Source: Cololabis saira
Taxonomy: Eukaryota > Chordata > Actinopteri > Beloniformes > Belonidae
DNA: 64,000 nt
Assembly: GCF_033807715.1 (NCBI RefSeq)
Contig: NC_084590.1
Location: 2,451,001 to 2,515,000, forward strand
Direction: 5' to 3'
Below, in pieces: positions 60,301-64,000 of the stretch (positions are counted from its first letter, which is position 1; every line of letters begins with the position of its first letter). The translations under genes were made by a program, and so were the position numbers. The notes below the pieces were generated by a model. That model searched no databases and was not told where the DNA came from. It saw only the letters and a program-made list of their open reading frames with translations.

Positions 60301-62450
60301 GTACAGTTACCAAGAACCAGTGGTTCATGGACATTAATATTTGGTACAGTTACCCCAAGAACCAGTGGTCCATGGACATTAATATTTGGTACAGTTACCA
60401 AGAACCAGTGGTCCATGGATATTAATATTTGGTACAGTTACCAAGAACCAGTGGTCCATGGACATTAATATTTGGTACAGTTACCCCAAGAACCAGTGGT
60501 CCATGGACATTAATATTTGGTACAGTTACCAAGAACCAGTGGTCCATGGATATTAATATTTGGTACAGTTACCAAGAACCAGTGGTCCATGGACATTAAT
60601 ATTTGGTACAGTTACCAAGAACCAGTGGTCCATGGACATTAATATTTGGTACAGTTACCCCAAGAACCAGTGGTCCATGGACATTAATATTTGGTACAGT
60701 TACCAAGAACCAGTGGTCCATGGACATTAATATTTGGTACAGTTACCAAGAACCAGTGGTCCATGGACATTAATATTTGGTACAGTTACCAAGAACCAGT
60801 GGTCCATGGACATTAATATTTGGTACAGTTACCAAGAACCAGTGGTCCATGGACATTAATATTTGGTACAGTTACCCCAAGAACCAGTGGTCCATGGACA
60901 TTAATATTTGGTACAGTTACCAAGAACCAGTGGTCCATGGATATTAATATTTGGTACAGTTACCAAGAACCAGTGGTCCATGGACATTAATATTTGGTAC
61001 AGTTACCAAGAACCAGTGATCCATGGACATTAATATTTGGCCACCAATCCAGTTTCCTGATATTTATATGTACTTAATTTCTACGCCGGGGAAATACACG
61101 AAGCAAAGCTTGAAGGCTTACAAAAGTCTTGACACTTGGTCCGACTTCAAGGCAGGATTTGTTGTAGAAATTAAAGTGATGAGGACACCGAACTTTATGA
61201 TTTGACCATTTAACGTTAGCGACCCAAAAATCCAACATTACCTGATACAAAATGGGAAATCCACGTTTCACTGGAATCCAGTTGTTTCTGTGAATTGCAG
61301 CGATCCATTTGTCTCTCTTAAGCTTATTTTTCATCAGTCTGTAAAACGATAACTCTGATTTCTTGCTAAATCTATGAGTACAGTCGATCACACAACAGCT
61401 CTTTCCCATTTTAGATGTTTTCCAGTTGCTCAAACTGAAAGTTTACGCTGCCACTCAGTCTTTCTGACACTCAGTCTTTCTGACACTCAGTCTTTCTGAC
61501 ACTCAGTCTTTCTGTCACTCAGTCTTTCTGACACTCAGTGGTTTAACCCGCTGTGAAGTTGCATCTGTGACGTCATGCACATTCCCTCTATACCTCACAA
61601 GAAAGAGGTTACTGAAGACATTTGATCAAAAGTAGCTGCTTCTTCCAAGGCTGGAGATGCATGTGAAGATGTATCCACACATCCATCTGTCCAGTCAGTG
61701 ACCTGGCTACTCTCCTGGATGATCAGGAAGCTTCAGGTGGAATTAATTAATGCAGCATGTCTTAAACAGCTCAACAAAGTGCTTTACAGGTCAGCGGAAA
61801 GAGAACTGAATATAAATGATGCGAATCAGAGCATAAGCATGCTCGTATTTTCCTGTCCCAGTCCAGAGTCAGTAGGCAGCATTTAGCTCTAACTGCCAAC
61901 CATCTCCATCTAACTTTCATTGAGATAAAGAAAAAGTCAGTTCCCAAAGTTTCTTCAGTTCACTTAGGCAGTGAATTGGAACCTTGATATTTTATAAGCA
62001 AATGTATTTGAAGATTGTCTGCAAAGCAATGAAAAGACAGACCTTTTCCTTAAAACTGACCTCAAAGGAAGCATGCACAAAGAAAACACCTGGAGGCCCA
62101 GAGTGGATCCTTGCTCTTCCCCACAAGAAAGAAGATAAAAATCCATGGATGTGTGCAGCAAAGCACCTGAACCCTGCAGGCCCACGCACGGCTCAACATG
62201 ACACAAAACAATGGAATATTGACTATCAAAAGCAGCAGTCAAATCTAAAAGCACTGAAGAAAGGAGAGTTAACTGAATCAACAGTTAAAAGACCATTTTT
62301 TGTATTCATTGTTTATTCCAATATGAAGTAACCACTGATATTTTTACAGAATGTGTTAATTCCTACTCATTTGATGTTTCCTTGCAGGAGCTGCAGAGCA
62401 GCGTGTCAGACATAGTTGAGGAAATCCTGACCATGCACGACACCACCAAG
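27205..62450 (+). CDS. usp32: usp32, partial: exons 2-9 of ubiquitin carboxyl-terminal hydrolase 32
   Basis: Eight exons join (27205-27332, 39420-39525, 41740-41858, 45170-45329, 54441-54572, 55699-55806, 57194-57309, 62388-62450) to 932 coding bases with one open frame. The product matches, from memory, residues about 20-330 of vertebrate USP32, a membrane-associated (Golgi/endosomal) deubiquitinase of roughly 1600 residues that removes ubiquitin from substrates including small GTPase regulators. This part is the N-terminal EF-hand module: a degenerate EF-hand in exon 4 and two canonical calcium-binding loops in exons 7 and 8. DUSP-like and USP catalytic domains are outside the window. All introns are GT-AG. 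Exon 1 (start codon and about 19 residues) was not found and should lie upstream. usp6, a hominoid chimera, is excluded by taxon. Regulation is not visible here. Confidence 0.96.
27522..27890. mobile_element. Tc1/mariner-like foldback MITE, copy B
   Basis: Ends CAGGACTGTCTCAGAAAA and 'ttttttgagacagtcctg' are bounded by TA on both sides, the target duplication of Tc1/mariner elements. It is almost wholly self-complementary over 369 bases. It starts 190 bp after the exon 2 donor. Confidence 0.93.
27893..29640. other. Intron 2 sequence with little structure
   Basis: 28623-28700 has 'gctgggataggctccagcag' followed by a GGAT microsatellite, the 3' tail of a common fish retroposon. The rest (including a T run near 28105) has no recognisable gene or repeat. 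Frames up to 77 codons look incidental. Confidence 0.5.
29650..30795. repeat. Short 'ACCAGTACAGAGCAG' tandem, interrupted by a MITE
   Basis: Units of 10-15 bases (accagaccagtacagagcag) occur at 29650-29714 and resume at 30760-30795. The element 29715-30759 was inserted into the array, which hides its target duplication. Confidence 0.8.
29715..30759. mobile_element. GGGGCCTCAT MITE, copy 1
   Basis: Inverted termini GGGGCCTCATCTATAAA and TTATAAATGAGGCCCC. The interior holds a (GGTGCT)n hexamer run at 30019-30073, a GC-rich block, and 'acatgtccccc' sequences. A second copy in opposite orientation is at 36522-37811. The hexamer gives an Ala-Gly run in one frame, an artefact of the repeat. Superfamily not assigned because no clear target duplication is visible. 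Confidence 0.87.
30800..31969. other. Intron 2 sequence, no gene recognised
   Basis: Possible old hAT relic from 31550 (tagagatgcaccagtcc) with 'tggtatcggatcag' near 31855, but no matching terminus. Nothing else identified. Confidence 0.45.
32001..32566. repeat. 43-bp minisatellite, about 13 copies (intron 2 copy)
   Basis: Units start GGTACAGTTACCAAGAACC and contain 'ccatggacattaatattt'. The last three carry CCCC in place of C after TTA. It is the same unit as the large array in intron 8. The last unit reads on, in frame, as MDINIW into the gene-derived segment that follows. Confidence 0.96.
32567..33075. mobile_element. Gene-debris segment (THAP / SWIM-type), copy 1
   Basis: This segment follows the 43-bp array and recurs after the array at 61041-61541, so it is a duplicated unit. 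On + (about 32576-32700) it reads FPDIYLYLI followed by GKYTKQSLKAYKSLDAWSDF. I recall this as part of abundant fish proteins with a SWIM zinc finger or YqaJ domain; that match is weak. On - it carries a THAP-domain exon (32768-32945). It ends in five to six 16-bp units 'tctttctgacactcag' (32990-33075). Confidence 0.7.
32768..32945 (-). pseudogene. THAP zinc-finger domain exon remnant
   Basis: Starts MGKSCCAIDCTHRF and continues to RDKWIAAIHRNNWIPG and WICGSHFVSG. It has the C2CH pattern of THAP DNA-binding domains: Cys pair near the N-terminus, an invariant Trp, the 'W-P' turn and the C-x2-H-F end. It stops at a good donor (CAG|GTAATG), as expected of a first exon of 59 codons. THAP domains occur in host regulators and in P- and Kolobok-type transposases. 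No downstream transposase was found here, so I treat it as an orphan exon copy. It is intact as far as it goes. Confidence 0.75.
33290..33600 (-). mobile_element. LINE (Rex1-like) polymerase C-terminal fragment
   Basis: The minus strand reads SVVESSVTSAVGSSIRTRD, then LIKKAGSVLEPLEMI and MKNLMDNPEVPLH, and ends DRCRRSFLPT. This resembles the C-terminal part of Rex1-type LINE polymerases (recognised from memory). Several small deletions; not functional. Confidence 0.7.
33601..34094. other. AT-rich sequence with internal repeats
   Basis: The phrase 'cagtgttcaaatgcaatttt' and the following T-rich text occur twice (33621 and 33869), and 'attgaaatagtgttgtttt'-like words occur in inverse form between. 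It may be a small AT-rich foldback; borders not found. Confidence 0.4.
34098..35097. mobile_element. Harbinger-like MITE (GGCCGCGTTCAGACTGCAGG)
   Basis: Inverted termini GGCCGCGTTCAGACTGCAGG and CCTGCAGTCTGAACGCGGCC match exactly. The flanks are TTA on the left and ATA on the right, compatible with a 3-bp TWA-like duplication. Internal 'atatccgat' motifs repeat in both halves. It carries the CpG-rich mini-element at 34497-34563. No transposase. Confidence 0.85.
34497..34563. repeat. CpG-rich palindromic mini-element, partial
   Basis: 'gtcgccgcgtaccctacg', 'ccgtaggtctgcgtcgg' and 'ggaaccataaatcagcc' are present; the left terminal part is missing or diverged. Confidence 0.8.
35160..35260 (+). 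mobile_element. Retroposon tail ending in an (ATT)n microsatellite
   Basis: 'gcgaccttgagtgccatg' and 'aaaggcgcctaacaaatg' precede about ten ATT units (35228-35258), the usual 3' end of a fish LINE/SINE tail. Confidence 0.7.
35261..36370 (-). mobile_element. LINE reverse-transcriptase fragment split by a MITE
   Basis: Minus strand 36345-36230 reads KYADDSAVVGCIRDGRE, which contains the catalytic YADD box of the polymerase palm. Minus strand 35380-35265 reads MGEEVEVVEVYKYLSVHLDS, the block that lies downstream of YADD in such LINEs. Between them sits the MITE 35406-36193. Stops and deletions are present in both parts. Confidence 0.8.
35406..36193. mobile_element. MITE with TGACTACGTTT termini, copy A
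   Basis: Inverted ends TGACTACGTTTTACATG and 'catggaaacgcagtca'. 'gggttattg' and 'atattccgttt' motifs repeat near both ends. A second copy, with an LTR inserted, is at 51704-53009, and the two align through the centre. Internal (CAA)n/(CAG)n at 35620-35650 is specific to this copy. Confidence 0.85.
36522..37811. mobile_element. GGGGCCTCAT MITE, copy 2, opposite to copy 1
   Basis: Same termini and interior as 29715-30759 but reversed; the (CAGCAC)n tract is shorter (37489-37512). About 235 bases (37204-37440) that are absent from copy 1 interrupt the shared text between 'cagtgctgctcagg' and 'gaaggaggttcc'. This insertion includes the CpG-rich mini-element. Confidence 0.87.
37204..37321. repeat. 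CpG-rich palindromic mini-element
   Basis: Begins 'ctgatttatggttccgcg', passes 'ccctacggcgtag' and 'cgcgtcgccgcgtacc', and ends 'cacggaaccataatttagg'. The two halves are mirror-like. It is missing from the sister copy of the host MITE, which shows that it was inserted. Confidence 0.88.
37812..38136. other. No recognised feature
   Basis: AT-rich spacer in intron 2. Confidence 0.5.
38137..39214 (-). mobile_element. VNTR-bearing hAT-like MITE, copy 2
   Basis: Reverse orientation to copy 1. It starts CAGTACTCAAGTT and ends CGAGTACTG. It has about 12 tandem 30/31-base units (38170-38525, core CCTGAAATAAAAACGGTCC), followed by the 'cacctgtttcaagtaaattt' hairpin block and the 5' block. Flanks match poorly as a target duplication (tgatcaac and ataataac). 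It ends 205 bp before exon 3. Confidence 0.88.
39420..39525 (+). CDS. usp32: usp32 exon 3
   Basis: Acceptor 'ttgtgtggtttag', donor 'gtaagt'-like GTAAGT AG (gtaag at 39526). Enters in phase 0 and leaves one base (T) for a Tyr codon completed by exon 4. Encodes VIYTSFGGSSKGLHFNN through LLTRGRDEEKAK, a block conserved in vertebrate USP32. Confidence 0.96.
39526..40105. other. Start of intron 3
   Basis: Short GTGC and TA microsatellites (39570-39615) and an imperfect 'aggtaagagctcaggt' repeat (39628-39700). No gene. The repeated 'aggtaag' words look like splice donors but are 100 bp inside the intron with no open exon before them. Confidence 0.5.
40106..40550 (+). mobile_element. LINE 3' end (Rex3/RTE-like), + orientation
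   Basis: 'gtcatgttctgggtatggg', 'agacaacttttgttgtat', 'agacgctatataaataaaa' and an ATTGAA tail mark the 3' end. An internal 35-base segment is present four times (40213-40355, acccccttatgatccagg). A minus copy lies only about 200 bp away. Confidence 0.78.
40213..40355. repeat. 35-bp tandem repeat, 4 copies, in a LINE 3' UTR
   Basis: Units contain 'cttatgatccaggtcctgg' and 'tccaggtttct'. The neighbouring minus copy has the segment once. Confidence 0.93.
40745..41395 (-). mobile_element. LINE 3' end (Rex3/RTE-like), minus orientation
   Basis: Mirror of 40106-40550: 'ttatatagcgtctaatac', 'caacagatgttgtctctag', then 'cctggaccaggacctgg'. It extends further into the 3' UTR (two 'aggcaggtggaagcagcaac' repeats; G runs at 41068 and 41146). 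Together with the + copy it forms an inverted pair in intron 3. Confidence 0.78.
41740..41858 (+). CDS. usp32: usp32 exon 4 (degenerate EF-hand)
   Basis: Acceptor 'tttgtgtccacag', donor GTCAGT (weaker than GTAAGT but normal). It completes the Tyr codon, then encodes LFSLFASDLGGYAAREDVEA to SLKKCFTE. ASDLGGYAARED occupies the position of the first EF-hand loop (about residues 104-115 if exon 1 gives 19 codons). It lacks acidic ligands at positions 1, 5 and 9, so it probably does not bind calcium. Ends in phase 0. Confidence 0.96.
41859..42242. other. Start of intron 4, no recognised feature
   Basis: No repeat or gene seen before the foldback at 42243. Confidence 0.5.
42243..42609. mobile_element. 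Tc1/mariner-like foldback MITE, copy C
   Basis: CAGGATTGTCTCAGAAAATC at the left and 'ttttctgagacggtcctg' at the right, TA on both sides. Same hairpin as copies A and B; the central region 'aaaactcaaatatcctatct' is in the opposite orientation to them. Confidence 0.93.
42612..43583. other. Intron 4 sequence, no recognised feature
   Basis: AT-rich sequence without clear repeat ends or splice-supported exon. Confidence 0.5.
43584..45105 (+). mobile_element. VNTR-bearing hAT-like MITE, copy 3, just upstream of exon 5
   Basis: CAGTACTCAAGTTG start and CCAGTACTG end, with 8-bp flanks GTTATACC and GTTTTACC (one mismatch). A TTAA element is inserted at 43706-44221. About 9 tandem units occupy 44754-45035, then 'tcatccccc' repeats. 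The element ends only 64 bp before the exon 5 acceptor, so the branch site and pyrimidine tract lie in a very short stretch of host sequence. Confidence 0.92.
43706..44221. mobile_element. TTAA-flanked MITE nested in copy 3
   Basis: TTAA on both sides (43702-43705 and 44222-44225); copy 1 of the host MITE shows the empty site. Ends 'agcacaacgtaacttt' and 'aaagttacatagtgtcgct' are imperfect inverted repeats. piggyBac/Kolobok-like by target site; no transposase. Confidence 0.85.
45170..45329 (+). CDS. usp32: usp32 exon 5
   Basis: Acceptor 'cttttatgcttgtgcag', donor GTAAGT. Phase 0 in, one base out. Encodes GDKVNYERFRNWLLQNK, then RWLLSGGVCVTLTDDSD and TFYQTLAGVTH, highly conserved in USP32. 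A larger open frame that starts at 44945 in the transposon runs through this exon; that upstream part is VNTR sequence and not coding. Confidence 0.97.
45510..46122. mobile_element. Foldback MITE with 'AATGTAATAA' repeats
   Basis: Left 'tagcaccctataatgtaata' and right 'attacataataggagcta' are inverted. The subterminal 'ttttgcacttaactcaatc'-type sequence is mirrored by 'gattgagttgagtgcaaatt'. The left end alone has six 20-base copies of 'accctataatgtaataattt' (45514-45630). Internal TGTAATA/TATTACA words continue through the centre. Confidence 0.88.
46123..46764. other. Intron 5 sequence, no recognised feature
   Basis: No repeat termini or exon-like frame was seen. Confidence 0.5.
46765..47027. 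mobile_element. Small foldback with 'CGAGAAAAAAGTCGAAAT' motifs
   Basis: Ends 'tacggaagagtatgagggcc' and 'ggccctgatattcttccgta' are inverted. The arms carry 'tcgagaaaaaagtcgaaat' and its mirror. 263 bases, no coding capacity. Confidence 0.85.
47173..48083. mobile_element. AGGGCCCGA repeat with TTAA flanks
   Basis: Starts AGGGCCCGAACACTTACAG and ends 'cgctgcttgcagct', with TTAA on both sides (47169-47172 and 48084-48087). The termini are not a clear inverted pair, though GGGCCCG is near both ends. The sequence 'ccccaaaagtcaccaaattt' through 'aacagcgccccctagaaaac' occurs twice inside (47262 and 47723). Known to me as an abundant fish repeat; superfamily unsure. Confidence 0.7.
48088..49460. 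other. Intron 5 sequence with no recognised feature
   Basis: The longest stretch (about 1.4 kb) without visible repeats. No frame with splice support and no RNA-like element seen. Unusually repeat-poor for this window. Confidence 0.5.
49461..49660. repeat. (TTTA)n microsatellite and retroposon fragment
   Basis: Ten TTTA units (about 49461-49501), followed by 'gggacaacgcacattaattg' and 'catacaggctaatttac', a fish retroelement fragment similar in kind to 53040-53110. Confidence 0.65.
49948..50510 (-). mobile_element. Two reversed fragments of the AGGGCCCGA repeat family
   Basis: 'gagaaaagtaatgtccatcg' to 'gccatgtatgggtacacatt' (49950-50020) and 'gagaaaagtaatgcccatcg' to 'gcacattacggttcggg' (50412-50492) match each other. 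In reverse they match 47560-47640 of the element above. Confidence 0.65.
50511..51703. other. Intron 5 sequence; old repeat debris and a T run
   Basis: 50840-51080 has 'ttccaggtacgagctgctcg' in the style of retroelement debris. A pure T tract of about 28 bases lies at 51340-51367. No gene. Confidence 0.45.
51704..53009. mobile_element. MITE with TGACTACGTTT termini, copy B, carrying an LTR
   Basis: TGACTACGTTTACATGCAG and 'tgcatggaaacacagtca' are inverted ends. It aligns to copy A (35406-36193) except for the 719-bp insertion at 51855-52573 and small indels. Confidence 0.87.
51855..52573. mobile_element. Probable solo LTR inserted in the MITE
   Basis: Begins TGTGGGGAAGTG and ends 'ctttgtcaca' (TG...CA). 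Left flank TCGTC and right flank CCGTC resemble a 5-bp duplication with one mismatch; copy A of the host MITE shows the empty site with one CCGTC. Around 52233 is a palindrome 'gtgacatcactaatgatgtc', followed by 'gggtataaatacagg' (TATA-like) at about 52257, as in a retrotransposon promoter. No internal coding region is attached. Family (Gypsy-like or other) not determined. Confidence 0.7.
53040..53559. mobile_element. Interspersed retroelement debris
   Basis: 'agacgggacaatacatatta' to 'ctctaacaccagctctggt', interrupted by the hAT element and continuing after 54180 with 'tcatctgtttgagtttctc'. No intact frame. Confidence 0.5.
53560..54171. mobile_element. hAT-type MITE (TAGGAATGGGTGATATTTT)
   Basis: Inverted ends TAGGAATGGG(T) and 'accgcccatcccta'. 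Perfect 8-bp target duplication GCTCTGGT (53552-53559 and 54172-54179). A fragment of the CpG-rich mini-element is inside at 53678-53705. Confidence 0.93.
53678..53705. repeat. CpG-rich mini-element, terminal piece only
   Basis: 'gctgatttatagttctgcg' followed by TTAAATC, matching one end of the element at 26007. Confidence 0.65.
54441..54572 (+). CDS. usp32: usp32 exon 6
   Basis: Acceptor 'tgttctgctccaacag', donor GTGAGG. Phase 1 in and phase 1 out. Completes a Leu codon, then encodes EESDIIDLEKRYWLLKAQSR, TGRFDLETF and ends ASLSE, conserved in USP32. A 1-kb transposon begins 39 bp after the donor. Confidence 0.97.
54612..55607 (-). mobile_element. VNTR-bearing hAT-like MITE, copy 4, filling intron 6
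   Basis: Perfect 8-bp target duplication TCTCTGCT (54604-54611 and 55608-55615). Termini AAGTACT and CAAGTAATG are decayed forms of CAGTACT/AGTACTG. About 9-10 tandem units (54660-54935). Reverse orientation to copy 3. It makes up 996 of the 1126 bases of intron 6. Confidence 0.93.
55699..55806 (+). CDS. usp32: usp32 exon 7 (EF-hand loop)
   Basis: Acceptor 'tattttgcatagcag', donor GTAAGC. Phase 1 in and out. Encodes LFHAFDENRDNHIDFKEIS through CCRGPIAERQK. DENRDNHIDFKE is a canonical 12-residue EF-hand loop, with D1, N3, D5, D9 and E12 as calcium ligands (about residues 241-252 if exon 1 gives 19 codons). Confidence 0.97.
55996..57085. mobile_element. PIF/Harbinger-like MITE (GGCCC...GGGCC) in intron 7
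   Basis: TTA on both sides (55993-55995 and 57086-57088). Inverted ends GGCCCAATCCCAATACACCC and 'gggagtattgggacagggcc'. It contains the complete CpG-rich mini-element and fills most of intron 7. No transposase. Confidence 0.85.
56543..56671. repeat. CpG-rich palindromic mini-element, complete copy
   Basis: 'ctgatttatggttccgtg' at the left and 'cacggaaccataaatcag' at the right are perfect mirror images. 'agcctacggcgtagg' and 'cctacgccgtaggct' form a second inverted pair inside. About 129 bases, with CG dinucleotides concentrated in the centre, unlike the AT-rich surroundings. Confidence 0.92.
57194..57309 (+). CDS. usp32: usp32 exon 8 (second EF-hand loop)
   Basis: Acceptor 'ctctttcaccgccag', donor GTAAGT. 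Phase 1 in, phase 0 out. Encodes CFKVFDVDRDGILSRDELH to VWKDNRTDTLP. DVDRDGILSRDE is a canonical EF-hand loop (D1, D3, D5, G6, S9, E12; about residues 277-288). With exon 7 it forms a paired EF-hand unit. Confidence 0.97.
57697..61040. repeat. 43-bp minisatellite, about 77 copies (intron 8)
   Basis: Same unit as 32001-32566 (GGTACAGTTACCAAGAACC...). Variants 'taccccaag', 'ggttcatgg' and 'catggatatt' recur in fixed order: a block of roughly 20 units repeats several times, showing higher-order structure. Before the array, 'tctgcattgacgtcactt' and 'cttaacagtgacccgtac' match the sequence before the intron 2 array. It takes up two thirds of intron 8. Confidence 0.97.
61041..61541. mobile_element. 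Gene-debris segment (THAP / SWIM-type), copy 2
   Basis: About 95% like 32567-33075 by eye. The + frame runs from the last minisatellite unit: MDINIWPPIQFPDIYMYLI. It ends in the same 16-bp 'tctttctgacactcag' tandem (61455-61541). Confidence 0.75.
61230..61409 (-). pseudogene. THAP domain exon remnant, frameshifted copy
   Basis: Starts MGKSCCVIDCTHRFSKKSEL and stays in frame through HRNNWIP. Small deletions compared with copy 1 then shift the frame (VKRGFPILYQ) and remove the C-x2-H-F end. It cannot form a complete zinc finger. Confidence 0.75.
61542..62387. other. End of intron 8, no recognised feature
   Basis: A frame of 115 codons from 61984 has no family motif I know and overlaps stops on comparison frames; it may be retroelement debris. 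No repeats visible. Confidence 0.45.
62388..62450 (+). CDS. usp32: usp32 exon 9
   Basis: Acceptor 'tgatgtttccttgcag', donor GTGAGA. Phase 0 in and out; 21 codons, ELQSSVSDIVEEILTMHDTT plus K. It follows exon 8 without a gap in the known USP32 protein order. The gene continues beyond the window, since the next conserved segment is not found before 64000. Confidence 0.95.
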
Positions 62451-62714
62451 GTGAGACACGCCTCTCAAATCTCCTAAACCCACGACAAGAACCAGCAGCG
62501 TTTACTCGCTTCATCAACCAGAATAAATACCACTAAAACGCTGCAAACACCTTCAACCTGGCAACACAGAAGGGAGCAGGAGTCTATTCATTATTAAACA
62601 AGCTTGTATAAATGTCGTACTTGATTAATCCTCGAAAGTAACTTGTATAAAATGTAACTAAAATAAAATCAGGCCATTATTGGAGTACATTTTACAATAA
62701 AGTTGTAGATTGCA

Positions 62715-63380
62715 GTCCGCCTGATTATATCTGTCTAGATCGGGCGCTAAAGAGCCCCGCTCTAGTGGCTCCTGGAGCTTTTTCAAAAATGTTTGACCTT
62801 TTTTTTAAATTTTTTTCTTCTTTTTTATTTTTTTCTTCTTTTTTTCCTTTTTTCTCTTTTTCTTGCTTTTTCTTTTCCTTTTTAACATTTCGACTTTTTT
62901 CTCGACATTTCAACTTTTTTTTCTCGACATTTCACCTTTCGCCATTTGCTTTCATTCTAAGACTTTTCATTTTTTGCGGCTCCAGACATATTTGTTTTTT
63001 GTGTTTTTGGTCCAATCTTTCAACATTTTGGGTTGCCGACCCCTGGTCTAAACTAAAAAAGGCAAGTTTCTGAGCTTTTCCTTTTTTATCTTTTTTTCTT
63101 CCTTTTTCCTTTCCTTTTTAATCTCGACATTTCGACTTTTTTCTCGAAATTACAACTTTTTTCTTGACATTTCGACTTTTTTCTCAACATTTCGACTTTT
63201 TTCTGAACATTTCGACTTTTTTCTCGACATTTCGACCTTTCGCTATTTGCCTTCATTCTAAGACTTCATTTTTTGCGGCTCCAGACATATTTGTTTTTTG
63301 TGTTTTTGGTCCGATATGGCTCTTTCAACATTTTGGGTTGCCGACCGCTGGTCTAAACTAAAAAAGACAAGTTTCTGAGC
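62715..63380. mobile_element. hAT-like MITE with a 305-bp tandem duplication
   Basis: Text ending 'gggttgccgacccctgg' and TCTAAACTAAAAAA occurs at about 63030 and again at about 63335, offset 305 bases, so flank and element were duplicated together. Interior 'cgacatttcgacttttttct' repeats make it very T-rich. 'gggttgccgacc' is a common fish hAT terminus (CAGGGGTCGGCAACC). Confidence 0.7.
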
Positions 63381-63783
63381 CCAAACACCATCCTCTGCGT
63401 GAATCTGGACGGATTATTTTGGTGAATTTGAACAAACAAACACATGTATGCTTTTATTACACATTTAAGATTCCATTAAAACATAGTATTTCATCATGAA
63501 CCCACAGAGCTCATTTTCTGTGTTGAACAGCCAATGAGAGTGAGAAATGAAACTGATCTCAGCTGATCTCCATGACGATGAGATCAAGCCTGTGTTTGAG
63601 CCAGACTATCAGCTACTCAGAGACGCTTTCAAATCAGAGAAGCTGCTCTTAAAATAGAGTAGATTTACAAATCAAATCTCTTGCTCATGTGTGCTATTCT
63701 CCAGCTTGATTGTCATATCTAACAGTGATGTGTCTGCAGCAGGAACAGTAGGATCACAATTGTGTTCCCTTTATTCTTTCTAG
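63381..63783. other. Intron 9 sequence, no recognised feature
   Basis: No repeats or exon seen. Confidence 0.5.
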
Positions 63784-63785
63784 AC

Positions 63786-64000
63786 CAGGGGTTGGCAATC
63801 CAAAATGTTGAAAGAGCCAAAAACCAAAAAACGCAAAAAACAAATATGTATGGAGCCGCAAAAAATGAAAAGTCTTGTATAAGCCTTAGAGTGAAGGCAA
63901 CACATGCTGCATGTTTCTATATTGGTTAGAACTGGGGGAAGATTTCTTTTTTCATTATGCACTTTGAGAAAAAAGTTCAAATTTCGAGAAAAAAGTCAAA
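63786..64000. mobile_element. Inverted copy of the 62715-63380 MITE, cut by the window edge
   Basis: Starts 'ccaggggttggcaatccaaa' and reaches 'tttcgagaaaaaagtc' at the edge. It is the reverse complement of the element 0.4 kb to its left. Confidence 0.75.

Overview
The window is vertebrate nuclear DNA, almost certainly from a teleost fish. The only host gene I can recognise is the 5' part of usp32 (EF-hand-containing ubiquitin carboxyl-terminal hydrolase 32), on the + strand. Eight short exons (exons 2 to 9 if one upstream exon carries the start codon) lie between 27205 and 62450. They have GT/AG borders, matching phases and an unbroken joined reading frame of 311 codons. No promoter and no first coding exon were found, so intron 1 is probably longer than 27 kb. 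The DUSP-type and catalytic USP domains lie beyond the right edge. I found no structural RNA gene, CRISPR array or bacterial-type operon; the one tRNA-like sequence is a SINE head.

Nearly everything else is transposable element and tandem repeat. 1-27204 (intron 1 or upstream): a 1.8-kb minisatellite running into a LINE remnant; a tRNA-derived SINE; a minus-strand LINE interrupted by a minisatellite and by a hAT-type element; several nested MITEs, many with intact 8-bp or TTAA/TTA target duplications; a deleted Tc1 element; a long inverted repeat; and a 2.6-kb TTAA-flanked element carrying a 1.2-kb minisatellite. 27333-39419 (intron 2): a Tc1/mariner-like foldback, a pair of inverted GGGGCCTCAT elements, a 43-bp minisatellite joined to THAP-type gene debris, and a VNTR-bearing hAT MITE. 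39526-45169 (introns 3 and 4): LINE tails in opposite orientation, another foldback, and a second VNTR MITE ending 64 bp before exon 5. 45330-54440 (intron 5): foldbacks, a TTAA repeat, and a MITE containing a probable solo LTR. 54573-62387 (introns 6 to 8): a VNTR MITE that makes up most of intron 6, a Harbinger-type MITE, and a 3.3-kb 43-bp minisatellite beside a second copy of the THAP-type debris. 62451-64000: duplicated AT-rich MITEs.

Three patterns stand out. First, the longer minisatellites lie inside or directly against mobile elements, and four can be read as amplified pieces of former coding sequence. Second, a small CpG-rich palindromic element occurs seven times, each time inside another MITE. 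Third, four copies of a hAT-like MITE with an internal 30/31-bp VNTR lie in opposite orientations around exon 2 and around exons 5-6, where pairing in the pre-mRNA could affect splicing or back-splicing. Family names for repeats come from termini, target duplications and remembered protein motifs; no database was searched.
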